A DNA stretch of 64,000 bases, taken from positions 492,254-556,253 of the forward strand of contig NZ_FODR01000004.1 in the NCBI RefSeq assembly GCF_900110415.1, given 5' to 3'. The notes under the pieces are model-generated. The model worked only from the letters and a program-made list of their open reading frames with translations. It searched no databases and was not told the DNA's origin. Below are positions 44,596 through 53,464 of this stretch, piece by piece. Within the stretch, counting starts at the first letter, position 1, and each line of letters starts with the position of its first letter. This DNA comes from Mucilaginibacter sp. OK283 (GTDB taxonomy: Bacteria > Bacteroidota > Bacteroidia > Sphingobacteriales > Sphingobacteriaceae). A program made the position numbers and the translations under genes.

Positions 44596-47336
44596 GTAAA
44601 CGCACACATATCGCCCTGCTGATATTTATACTCTCATCGTATAAGTGCCTGGCCGGTATTGCCACGCAAAACCTGCGCTGCGAAATGCTGCACAATCCGC
44701 TGGGTATTGAAACTATTCATCCAAGGTTAAGCTGGCAGATAACAGGAGAGGGGCGTAATATTAATCAAACAGCTTACCGGGTACTGGTTGCATCAACCCC
44801 GACAAAACTGGCCGCCAATGAGGGTGATCTTTGGGATTCGCATCGTGTGAATTCGGGCGAATCTATCATGATTAATTATGCTGGTAAGGCATTAATTAGT
44901 CGTACAGCCTGTTATTGGAAAGTTAAAGTATGGACCAATAAGGGCGAAAGCCAGTGGAGCCAACCCGCCATGTGGAGCGAAGGTTTGCTAAATACTACCG
45001 ACTGGAAAGCCCGCTGGATAGGCCATGATGGCGGCTTCCCCTGGGATAGTGTTTCTAAATTCTCCCGCCTGTCGGCACGTTACTACCATAAACAGTTTGA
45101 TGTAAAGCAAGAGGTAAAGAAAGCAACCGTATATATCATTGGTTTAGGTCATTATGAACTTTATATAAATGGTAACATCATAGACGACCAGGTGCTTGCC
45201 GGGCCGCCTACGGATTATACCCAATCTGTTAAGTACAACACTTTTGATGTTACCAATGCAATAAAGCAAGGAGCAAACGCTGTTGCAACGGTATTGGGTA
45301 ACGGCAGGTTTTTTACCATGCGCCCCAAATACAAACCCAAAAAAATTAAGGAATTTGGTTTCCCCAAAATGCTGCTGCAGTTGGAGGTGGAGTATACCGA
45401 TGGTACCCGGCAATTGATTGTGAGTGATAGCAGCTGGAAGTTTACTGCTGATGGCCCCATCCGCACCAATAATGAGTATGATGGCGAAGAATACGATGCC
45501 ACTAAAGAGATGTCCGGATGGAACAACACCGGCTTTGACGACAGCAAATGGCTAAAGGCCGAGCTGGTGGAAGCGCCCGGAGGCAGGGTAGAGGCCCAGG
45601 TGAATGAACTCATTAAGGTTATGGATAGGGTGAAGCCAATCAGCATAAACCAACTCAAATCCGGCACCTGGATTATGGAGATGGGGCAGAATTTTGCCGG
45701 CTGGGTAAAAATGCATGTAAAAGGCAAACGCGGCGATAAAATAACCCTGCGCTATGCCGAAACCCTGCAGCCCAATGGTGAACTGTACGTAGCCAATCTG
45801 CGCGATGCCAAAGTAACGGATGTTTATACCCTGAAAGGCGGCGAAGATGAAAGCTGGCGCCCGGCATTTGTATACCATGGCTTCAGGTATGTAGAGATCA
45901 GCGGTTACCCCGGCAGGCCCGAATTGGCCGATTTTGAAGGGGAGGTAGTTTATGATGCCATGGCTACAACCGGGCATTTTGAAACATCCAATCCGCTCAT
46001 TAACCAGGTTTATCATAACGCTTACTGGGGTATATTAAGCAATTACAAAGGTATGCCGGTTGATTGCCCGCAGCGTAACGAACGGATGCCCTGGCTTGGC
46101 GACCGCGCAGTTGGCTCCCTTGGCGAAAGTTTTGTATTTGCCAATGGCAACCTGTATGCCAAATGGCTGGATGATATTGCCCAATCGCAAAAGCCGGATG
46201 GCGCTATACCCGATGTTGCCCCGGCCTATTGGAATTATTACAGCGATAACATGACCTGGCCCGGTACATACATCCTGGTGGCCGATATGCTTTACCGCCA
46301 GTTTGCCGATAAGGCGCCTGTTGAAAAGCATTATGCCTCCATGAAAAAATGGATGGATTATATGCGCATAAAGTACATGAAGGATTACATAGTGACCAAA
46401 GATAAATATGGCGACTGGTGCGTGCCACCCGAATCGCCGGAATTGATTCACTCCAAAGATTCTTCCCGCAATACCAACGGGCAGCTCATCGCGACAGCAT
46501 ATTATTATCACCTGTCGGGATTGATGCAAAAGTTTGCCAAACTGCTCAATAAACCCGCCGATGCACAGGCCTTTGCTGTCTTGAAACTGAGGGTAGGCAA
46601 TGCTTTCAACCAAAAATATCTTGATAAAAAAAGCTTTCGATATGCTAACAATACCGTCACCGCCAATTTGCTGCCATTATATTTTGGCATTACCCCTGTG
46701 GCAAGCAGCAAAACGGTTTTTAAAAACATAGTTGATAAGATTGCGAATGATGCAAACGGCCACATCAGCACCGGGGTTATTGGTACACAATGGCTTATGC
46801 GTGGTCTTACCGAATACGGACGGCCCGATCTTGCTTATCGTATCGCGTCTAACGATGATTACCCGAGCTGGGGCTACATGGTAAAACATGGCGCCACCAC
46901 CATGTGGGAGCTATGGAACGGCGATACCGCCAACCCTGCCATGAATTCGCATAACCACATTATGCTGCTTGGCGACCTGGTGGCATGGTTTTACCAGGAC
47001 CTGGCCGGTATTAAAACTGTTAACGAGGGCTTTAAAGAAATGGTGATGATACCTCCGGTAATAAGTCAGTTGAATACTGTAAATGCTTCATATGAAACGC
47101 CGTATGGTGTAGTTAAAAGTAGCTGGACAAACAATAATGGTCATTTCACCTGGCATATAACCGTACCGCCAAACAGTAAAGCTTTAGTATACATACCGGC
47201 AGGCACCGGCAAGGCTGTAACCGAATCGGGGCATGCAATCGATACCATAAAAGATATTAAACTGCTAAAAATAGAAGGCGGCCGGGCTATTTTCCGGATA
47301 GGATCCGGCAGTTACATTTTTGAAGTTAAAAGTTAA
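44592..47336 (+). CDS. GH78 alpha-L-rhamnosidase
   Basis: A 914-residue secreted enzyme. After the signal peptide, an N-terminal fibronectin-like domain (IATQNLRCEMLHNPLGIE) and the Bac_rhamnosid_N sandwich lead to an (alpha/alpha)6 barrel. The general acid Glu497 lies in DCPQRNERMPWLGD and the general base Glu773 in TTMWELWNGD. A C-terminal beta domain ends the protein. GH78 inverts alpha-L-rhamnosides, found both in the rhamnogalacturonan-I backbone and in rhamnogalacturonan-II side chains. It complements GH106 at the end of the operon. The start overlaps the GH2 stop as ATGA. Confidence 0.94.
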   Translation: MSKRTHIALLIFILSSYKCLAGIATQNLRCEMLHNPLGIETIHPRLSWQITGEGRNINQTAYRVLVASTPTKLAANEGDLWDSHRVNSGESIMINYAGKALISRTACYWKVKVWTNKGESQWSQPAMWSEGLLNTTDWKARWIGHDGGFPWDSVSKFSRLSARYYHKQFDVKQEVKKATVYIIGLGHYELYINGNIIDDQVLAGPPTDYTQSVKYNTFDVTNAIKQGANAVATVLGNGRFFTMRPKYKPKKIKEFGFPKMLLQLEVEYTDGTRQLIVSDSSWKFTADGPIRTNNEYDGEEYDATKEMSGWNNTGFDDSKWLKAELVEAPGGRVEAQVNELIKVMDRVKPISINQLKSGTWIMEMGQNFAGWVKMHVKGKRGDKITLRYAETLQPNGELYVANLRDAKVTDVYTLKGGEDESWRPAFVYHGFRYVEISGYPGRPELADFEGEVVYDAMATTGHFETSNPLINQVYHNAYWGILSNYKGMPVDCPQRNERMPWLGDRAVGSLGESFVFANGNLYAKWLDDIAQSQKPDGAIPDVAPAYWNYYSDNMTWPGTYILVADMLYRQFADKAPVEKHYASMKKWMDYMRIKYMKDYIVTKDKYGDWCVPPESPELIHSKDSSRNTNGQLIATAYYYHLSGLMQKFAKLLNKPADAQAFAVLKLRVGNAFNQKYLDKKSFRYANNTVTANLLPLYFGITPVASSKTVFKNIVDKIANDANGHISTGVIGTQWLMRGLTEYGRPDLAYRIASNDDYPSWGYMVKHGATTMWELWNGDTANPAMNSHNHIMLLGDLVAWFYQDLAGIKTVNEGFKEMVMIPPVISQLNTVNASYETPYGVVKSSWTNNNGHFTWHITVPPNSKALVYIPAGTGKAVTESGHAIDTIKDIKLLKIEGGRAIFRIGSGSYIFEVKS

Positions 47337-47349
47337 ATCTACCTATCTA

Positions 47350-48075
47350 ATGAGTATAAACATGAAAATATTAAACATTGCTGGTATGGCATTCGTCGTA
47401 TTGTTCATCACATCAACCCTAAGTAAGGCGCAGGATCAAACAGCGGTAAAGCAAGTCCCATCGCCGGAAGCACAGGCTAAAGCTGATGCAGAGATTGATA
47501 AAAAAGCAAATGAATGGGTAAGCTCCCTTACCTTGAATGATACCGCGAAAGCTTCACGGGTAAAAACCGTTGTGGCTACGCACCTGAAAGCTATCCGCGA
47601 TTGGAACAATAGCCACTCGTATGAATCTGTACCTGTCGGGATCGATCCGGCTACCGGCAAACCATTGAGCACTATGGACAGGCAGATCATCATCAATTCA
47701 TCCCTGCCAAAATCGGTTCACGAAAACCTGATGACCGGCCTGCGCAAAGATCTTAATGAAGAACAGGTTGAAGCGATATTGGATAAATATACCATCGGCA
47801 AGGTGGCTTTTACGCTGGCAGGTTACAAAGCCATCGTTACCGATTTGACACCGGTTGAGGAAGCAACCATACTTGCCAATTTAAAGCAGGCCCGCGAGCA
47901 GGCCGTTGATTTTAAAAATATTAAACAGATCTCGGCCATTTTTGAGATCTACAAAACCAAAAACGAGCAATATCTCAACAATAATGGCCGTAACTGGCAC
48001 CAGTTATTTAAAGCTTATGTAGATGCTGTTAAAGCTAAAAAAACTGCTGATGCGGCAAAGAAAACAGCTCAATAA
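47350..48075 (+). CDS. DUF3826-family secreted protein, second copy
   Basis: About 241 residues from ATG at 47350; a second ATG at 47362 gives a tighter signal peptide (MKILNIAGMAFVVLF then ITSTLSKAQ). An upstream in-frame ATG at 47320 would overlap the GH78 gene and is less likely. The mature protein is helical and ends in a Lys/Ala-rich tail (AKKTADAAKKTAQ). It is paralogous to the first gene of the operon, sharing LTPVEEATILANLKQAREQAVD and FEIYKTKNEQYLNNNG at matching places. The function is unknown. The relation of the two copies is about a third identity by eye over the shared helices. Confidence 0.8.
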   Translation: MSINMKILNIAGMAFVVLFITSTLSKAQDQTAVKQVPSPEAQAKADAEIDKKANEWVSSLTLNDTAKASRVKTVVATHLKAIRDWNNSHSYESVPVGIDPATGKPLSTMDRQIIINSSLPKSVHENLMTGLRKDLNEEQVEAILDKYTIGKVAFTLAGYKAIVTDLTPVEEATILANLKQAREQAVDFKNIKQISAIFEIYKTKNEQYLNNNGRNWHQLFKAYVDAVKAKKTADAAKKTAQ

Positions 48076-48086
48076 ATATAATAGCC

Positions 48087-49223
48087 ATGTATAAGAAAAT
48101 CTTGCTGATCATATTAAGCGCCTGCGCAATAGCCGGCGAAACATTTGCCCAAACTAACCCCTGGCGCAAAGGCATTGTAAAAGATGAATTTATTTACGAT
48201 AAAGCGCCTTATCCCGAATGCCATGCAGCTACCATTGCCGAAACCCCAAAAGGTTTGGTAGCATCATGGTTTGGCGGAACAAAAGAGCGTAACCCCGATG
48301 TATGCATCTGGGTGAGCCGGTTTGTTAATGGCAAATGGACTGAAGGCATTAATGTAGCCAACGGCATACAGAACGATACTTTACGCTACGCCTGCTGGAA
48401 CCCCGTGCTTTACCAGGTGCCGGGTAGTAAGCTGCTTTTATTTTATAAAATAGGCCCAAGCCCTGCAAAGTGGAAAGGGTATATGAAAACCTCGGACGAC
48501 GGTGGAATCAGTTGGTCGGCTCAAACTGCTTTGCCGGATGGCTTTTTAGGCCCGATTAAAAACAAACCGGTTTTGCTGAAGGATGGCACATTACTAAGCC
48601 CTGTAAGTACCGAGGGTAAAGCCTGGCAGGTGCATTTTGAAGCCAGCCATGATTTTGGTAAAACCTGGACAATGATAGGCCCTATCAGTGATGGTAAAGA
48701 GCTGAAAGCTATCCAGCCCAGTATCCTGATCCATAAAGATGGCAGCCTACAGGTACTTTGCCGCAGCCAGAACAGGGCGATACTAACGGCCTGGTCAAAA
48801 GATAAGGGGCAAACCTGGTCACCGCTCGAAAAAACAAACTTGCCAAACAACAACTCGGGTACCGATGCAGTGACGTTAGAGGACGGCAGGCAGCTTTTGG
48901 TTTATAACCATGTATTACCGCCGGGAACACTGGCAAAAGGCGCCCGTACGCCTTTAAATGTGGCTGTATCGAAAGATGGGGTTAACTGGTATGCTGCCGC
49001 GATACTGGAAGATTCGCCAATCAGTCAGTATTCTTATCCGTCGGTGATTCAGTCGGCAGATGGACTGGTGCATGTGGTTTATACGTGGCGCAGGCAAAAA
49101 ATAAAGCATGTGGTGATCGATCCCCAAAAACTGGATCTGAAAGAAATAAAAGACGGTGTGTGGCCCAAGGTTGATGGGTACACAGCGCCTGTGGCAACAA
49201 CAGGAGAGACTAAAGATCTTTAA
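48087..49223 (+). CDS. Sialidase-fold (BNR repeat) secreted protein
   Basis: A 378-residue exported protein (signal peptide ending GETFAQ). It is a six-bladed-propeller candidate with three clear Asp boxes: SDDGGISWS (about 136), SHDFGKTWT (about 188) and SKDKGQTWS (about 238). It has conserved blocks ECHAATIAETPKGLVASWFG and QPSILIHKDGSLQVLCRS of the BNR_2 family. The FRIP arginine motif of classical sialidases is absent, so sialic acid is unlikely to be the substrate. In a pectin locus the natural candidates are Kdo- or Dha-like keto-deoxy sugars, or another exo-activity. This is inference. It sits between DUF3826 and the esterase fusion. Confidence 0.75.
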   Translation: MYKKILLIILSACAIAGETFAQTNPWRKGIVKDEFIYDKAPYPECHAATIAETPKGLVASWFGGTKERNPDVCIWVSRFVNGKWTEGINVANGIQNDTLRYACWNPVLYQVPGSKLLLFYKIGPSPAKWKGYMKTSDDGGISWSAQTALPDGFLGPIKNKPVLLKDGTLLSPVSTEGKAWQVHFEASHDFGKTWTMIGPISDGKELKAIQPSILIHKDGSLQVLCRSQNRAILTAWSKDKGQTWSPLEKTNLPNNNSGTDAVTLEDGRQLLVYNHVLPPGTLAKGARTPLNVAVSKDGVNWYAAAILEDSPISQYSYPSVIQSADGLVHVVYTWRRQKIKHVVIDPQKLDLKEIKDGVWPKVDGYTAPVATTGETKDL

Positions 49224-49235
49224 AGGAGAAACGTG

Positions 49236-50636
49236 ATGAAAAAATTAACCGGTATACTTATAGCCTGCTTTACACTGCTGTTTTATACAGCCGGCGCCCA
49301 GCAAACTACGGATGGTCTGTACAAAAAATCATTAAAGCAAGTACTTGATGAGATCCAGGACAGGTATCATGTAAAGATTAAATACACCGATGCCCAGGTT
49401 CTGGATAAATGGGTAAACTATGCGGAGTGGCGATTCCGGCCAGATGTGGATACCACGCTGGTTAATGTGCTTACCCCACTCGATCTGAAAGTAAATAAAG
49501 AAGGGCCCGGCAGGTATAAGTTAAAAGAGTACGAATATTTCCGCTGGGCGGTTACCGACGGCTGGAAAGAGTTGGACCGTATTGCATCGCAGTATCATGA
49601 TAAAGCAAGCTGGGAGCAACGCAAAGCTTTGCTTAAGCCACAACTATATAAAGCTTTGGAGTTATGGCCTTTACCTGCAAAACCTGCCTCAAAACCTATT
49701 ATCACCCCAAAAAGAATATTTGATGGTTATACGGTAGAGAACATAGCTATTGAAATTTTACCGGGTTTATACATCAATGGATCGTTATATAAACCATCAA
49801 AAATAAAAGGTAAGATCCCGGTAATATTAAGCCCAGACGGGCATTGGGAACACCAGCGCTACCGTGCCGATTGCCAGTTGCGTTGTGCCACACTGGCCCG
49901 CATGGGTGTTATGGCCTATAGCTACGATCTTTTTGCCTGGGGCGAATCGCTGTTGCAGTTTAAAGAGGAAGATCATCGCCGCAGCCTTGCGCAAAGCATT
50001 CAAATTTTAGGAGCTATCAGGATATTGGATTATGTGTCATCATTAAAAGAAACGGACACTGCGAGAATAGGAATCAGCGGTGGATCTGGCGGCGGCAGCC
50101 ATACCGTATTAATGACTGCGCTGGACGACAGGATTAAGTTAAGCGCACCGGTAGTTTCCGTATCATCCTATTTTTACGGGGGCTGCCCCTGCGAAAGCGG
50201 GATGCCCGTACACCAGTGCGGAGGCGGAACCGATAATGTAGAGCTTGCCGCTATGGCCGCCCCAAAACCGCAATTGCTGGTATCTGACGGGCAGGACTGG
50301 ACAGCCAATATGCCCGAACATGATTTTCCTTATCTCAAAAAAATGTATGGTTATTATGGTGCCGAAAATATGGTGGAGAATGTACATCTCCCCAATGAAG
50401 GTCACGATTTTGGGCCATCCAAAAGGTTTCCGTTGTACAGGTTCATTGCCAAAAACTTCCACCTCAATATCAACGCTATTCAAGATAAGAGCGGCAATAT
50501 CGATGAATCAAAAGTAACTATTGAAAAAGAACCGGCTATGTATGTGTTTGGCGATAAAGGCGAAAAACTGCCTGCCGGCGCCATAAAAGGGTTTAACCAA
50601 CTGCAAAAAGTTTTCGCGGCAGCTATAAACAAATAG
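49236..50636 (+). CDS. STN-like domain fused to alpha/beta-hydrolase esterase (CE19-like)
   Basis: The start is ATG at 49236, after an AAAGGAG sequence (49222-49228) that is unusually Shine-Dalgarno-like for this genome; a GTG at 49233 is the alternative. After a signal peptide (ending FYTAGAQ), residues about 28-98 resemble a secretin/TonB short N-terminal domain (LYKKSLKQVLDEIQDRYHVK, then VNVLTPLDLKV). The rest is an alpha/beta hydrolase with nucleophile Ser281 in GISGGSGGGS, a Cys-rich loop (GGCPCES then HQCGGGTDN) and catalytic His390 in NEGHDFGP. The core resembles CE19 and related pectin or acetyl esterases. It probably removes methyl or acetyl esters in the periplasm. Confidence 0.8.
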   Translation: MKKLTGILIACFTLLFYTAGAQQTTDGLYKKSLKQVLDEIQDRYHVKIKYTDAQVLDKWVNYAEWRFRPDVDTTLVNVLTPLDLKVNKEGPGRYKLKEYEYFRWAVTDGWKELDRIASQYHDKASWEQRKALLKPQLYKALELWPLPAKPASKPIITPKRIFDGYTVENIAIEILPGLYINGSLYKPSKIKGKIPVILSPDGHWEHQRYRADCQLRCATLARMGVMAYSYDLFAWGESLLQFKEEDHRRSLAQSIQILGAIRILDYVSSLKETDTARIGISGGSGGGSHTVLMTALDDRIKLSAPVVSVSSYFYGGCPCESGMPVHQCGGGTDNVELAAMAAPKPQLLVSDGQDWTANMPEHDFPYLKKMYGYYGAENMVENVHLPNEGHDFGPSKRFPLYRFIAKNFHLNINAIQDKSGNIDESKVTIEKEPAMYVFGDKGEKLPAGAIKGFNQLQKVFAAAINK

Positions 50637-50641
50637 AGGAT

Positions 50642-51535
50642 ATGAAAAGCAGGTTAATATTGGTTTTGGGTGTTGTGCTATTTACAATAGGGGTGGCACA
50701 ACAGGTTATAGCGCAAACGCCATCGGCGAAGCAGCGGTACAAGGTAGCGGTAGTTGACCTCATGATAATCAAAAGGCAAAAAATTGGTGCTTTCCAGCTT
50801 GCCAAAGACATAAGCGCAGATGGGGTTGAAGTAGACATGGGCGGCCTTGGCGATCGCGAAACATTTGATAATCAACTGGCAAAAGATTCGGTACGGGAAC
50901 TGTTTTTAAATAAAGCTAAAGAGCTGGGCCTTGAAATACCCTCATTGGGAATGACCGGTTTTTTTGCACAATCATTTGCCGAACGGCCCACCGCTGTTAA
51001 GGCTGTTGAAGATTGCATCAATACAATGAAGCAAATGAATGTAAAAGTTGGCTTTTTGCCATTGGGCATTAAAGGCGACCTGGTTAAATACCCAAACCTG
51101 CGCCCCGCAATAGTTGCCCGCTTAAAAGAAGTGGGTAAAATAGCCGAAAAAACGGGTGTGGTAATTGGTATTGAAACTTCACTGGACGCCAGGAATGAGT
51201 TGCAGTTATTAAAAGATATAGGCTCGCCAGCTATAAAAAGCTATTTCAACTTTCAAAACGCACTTGATAATGGCCGCGACCTGGAAAAGGAATTGCAGAT
51301 ACTGGGCAAGATGAATATTGTAATGATACACTGTACCAATACTGATGGCCAATGGCTGCAGAACGACCCTGAAATAAACATGGAACGGGTAAAGGCAACT
51401 TTAGATAAAATGGGCTGGAGCGGCTGGCTGGTGATTGAGCGGTCGAGAGATACTAAAGATGTGCATAATGTTAAATGGAACTTTAGCGCCAATGCCACTT
51501 ACATAAAATCAATTTTTCAAACATCAAACCAATAA
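50642..51535 (+). CDS. Secreted xylose-isomerase-like TIM-barrel protein
   Basis: A 297-residue protein of the sugar phosphate isomerase/epimerase (AP endonuclease 2) superfamily. The barrel carries SADGVEVDMGGLGDRETFDN, VGFLPLGIKG, a Glu in GVVIGIETSLDA, His in MIHCTNTDG and a late Glu in WLVIERSRD, which together resemble the divalent-metal site. It has a signal peptide (MKSRLILVLGVVLF then TIGVAQQVIAQ), whereas most relatives are cytoplasmic, so it would act in the periplasm. The gene is 5 nt from the esterase gene and directly before GH141. It may isomerise or epimerise a released sugar. Confidence 0.8.
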   Translation: MKSRLILVLGVVLFTIGVAQQVIAQTPSAKQRYKVAVVDLMIIKRQKIGAFQLAKDISADGVEVDMGGLGDRETFDNQLAKDSVRELFLNKAKELGLEIPSLGMTGFFAQSFAERPTAVKAVEDCINTMKQMNVKVGFLPLGIKGDLVKYPNLRPAIVARLKEVGKIAEKTGVVIGIETSLDARNELQLLKDIGSPAIKSYFNFQNALDNGRDLEKELQILGKMNIVMIHCTNTDGQWLQNDPEINMERVKATLDKMGWSGWLVIERSRDTKDVHNVKWNFSANATYIKSIFQTSNQ

Positions 51536-51541
51536 TTGTTA

Positions 51542-53464
51542 ATGAACATCTGCCGCATATTTATTGTCGCTTTGCTGTTAATTGTTGCTATAACGGGCAG
51601 CGTTTTCGCGGCAGAAATATGGGTATCGCCAAAAGGATCAGATAAAAATACGGGTACGCAACAGCAGCCATTGGCTACGGTAGCCATGGCGCTGAGAAAG
51701 GCGCGTGAACTGCGCCGTCTGAACGATGGATCCATAAAAGGAGGGATCCGTATTGTGGTGGAGAAGGGACTTTATCAATTATCCGAACCTTTGTTTATCC
51801 GCCCCGAAGATTCGGGTGCGGCCGATAGCCCCACCATTATTGAAGGTGCTGACAAAGGCGAGACTATTTTTAGTGGCGGCATCCATATAAACGGCTGGAA
51901 AAAGCTGGAAGGAAATATCCCTGGTTTACCCTTGAATGTTGCCGGGAAAGTATGGGTTGCCAACGCACCCTTAATTGGTGATGAAGTAGTGAATTTCAGG
52001 CAATTATGGGTTGGTAACACTAAAGCCACCCCGGCAAGGGAAGCAGATGCACCATTAATGAGTCGTATTTTATCATGGGATCATCAAACCCAATCCTGTT
52101 GGATTCCTAAACCCGCGGCCTTTGATACCCTGCACATTAAGGGTATGGAAATGTTTATACACCAGTGGTGGGCTATCGCTATACTAAGGGTTAAATCGGC
52201 AAAAGTGGCGGGTGATAGCGTAAGGTTATCCTTTTACCAGCCCGAAAGCCGCATCCAATCGGAACATCCCTGGCCAGCGCCCTGGATCTCCAAAAAAACG
52301 GGTAACTCGGCCTTTTATCTCAGCAGATCGGTGCAGTTTTTAAACCAGCCCGGTGAGTGGTACCTGGATATGGAGCATCGTAAAATATACTACATACCCC
52401 GCCCTGGTGAGGATCTGTCCACAGCCACTGCAACTGTTCCTGTCCTTGAGAATATTGTAAAAATTGAGGGGACGATAGATCACCCCGTGAGTTATTTCAG
52501 TTTTAAAAATATTGGTTTTCAGCATAGCAGCTGGCTCCGGCCTTCAAAAGCTGGTTTGGTTCCGCACCAGGATGGTATGTATATGCTGGATGCCTACAAG
52601 CTAAAAATACCCGGTACGCCGGATAAAAAAGGGCTGGAAAACCAGGCATGGGTTGGCCGTCCTGCCGCTGCTGTTGAGGTAGCTTACGCCTCCCATACCA
52701 CTTTTGAAGGCTGCCGTTTTGAGCACCTTGCCTCAACAGGCTTAGATTACCAGCGCGGAACGCATGATGATGAAATAAAAGGTAACCTGTTTAAAGACAT
52801 CGGCGGAACAGCCATCCTTGCCGGGGTTTATTCGGATGAGGCACAGGAAGTTCATTTACCTTATAACCCAACCGATAAACACGAAATATGCACCAATGAA
52901 CGTATCGAAAACAACTTAATAACAGATGCCACCAATGAAGACTGGGGATGCGTGGGCATAGGCGCAGGATATGTAAAAGGCATTACCATAGCCCATAACG
53001 AGGTTTGCGATGTAAACTATACCGGCATCAGTATGGGCTGGGGCTGGACAAAAAGTATCAACGCCATGAGTGACAACCATATTACAGCCAATAAGATTCA
53101 CCACTATGCGCGTAATATGTACGATGTGGCAGGTATTTATACCTTATCGGCACAACCAGGTTCAGTGATCAGTAATAACTACGTGGATAGTATTTATAAA
53201 GCGCCCTACGCACATGATCCGCAGCACTGGTTTTACTTATATACCGACGAAGGTTCATCATACATCACAATTAAAAACAATTGGTGCCGTGCAGAAAAAT
53301 TTCTGAAAAATGCAAACGGCCCTGGTAATGTATGGGAAAATAATGGCCCACAGGTGGCAAACGAAATTAAAAAAGCGGCAGGGGTGGAGCCGGCTTATCA
53401 ATACCTCCTTAAATACAAAACCGTTAACCGGGAGGGCCAGCCCATTAATTATAAGTCGGAATGA
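51542..53464 (+). CDS. GH141-like parallel beta-helix glycosidase
   Basis: About 640 residues. A TTG at 51536 also lies in frame, but ATG at 51542, 6 nt after the previous stop, is preferred. After the signal peptide (ending VFAAE), the protein starts IWVSPKGSDKNTGTQQQPLA and continues with VAMALRKARELRRLNDGSIK and ESPLFIRPEDSG-like text (LSEPLFIRPEDSGAADSP). This N-terminus is typical of the GH141 beta-helix group. Asp-rich loops include DYQRGTHDDEIKGNLF and NEDWGCVGIGAGY. Characterised GH141 enzymes include an alpha-L-fucosidase acting on rhamnogalacturonan-II and a xylanase. The family call is by recognition and the activity is inferred. The stop overlaps the next gene by 4 nt. Confidence 0.78.
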   Translation: MNICRIFIVALLLIVAITGSVFAAEIWVSPKGSDKNTGTQQQPLATVAMALRKARELRRLNDGSIKGGIRIVVEKGLYQLSEPLFIRPEDSGAADSPTIIEGADKGETIFSGGIHINGWKKLEGNIPGLPLNVAGKVWVANAPLIGDEVVNFRQLWVGNTKATPAREADAPLMSRILSWDHQTQSCWIPKPAAFDTLHIKGMEMFIHQWWAIAILRVKSAKVAGDSVRLSFYQPESRIQSEHPWPAPWISKKTGNSAFYLSRSVQFLNQPGEWYLDMEHRKIYYIPRPGEDLSTATATVPVLENIVKIEGTIDHPVSYFSFKNIGFQHSSWLRPSKAGLVPHQDGMYMLDAYKLKIPGTPDKKGLENQAWVGRPAAAVEVAYASHTTFEGCRFEHLASTGLDYQRGTHDDEIKGNLFKDIGGTAILAGVYSDEAQEVHLPYNPTDKHEICTNERIENNLITDATNEDWGCVGIGAGYVKGITIAHNEVCDVNYTGISMGWGWTKSINAMSDNHITANKIHHYARNMYDVAGIYTLSAQPGSVISNNYVDSIYKAPYAHDPQHWFYLYTDEGSSYITIKNNWCRAEKFLKNANGPGNVWENNGPQVANEIKKAAGVEPAYQYLLKYKTVNREGQPINYKSE

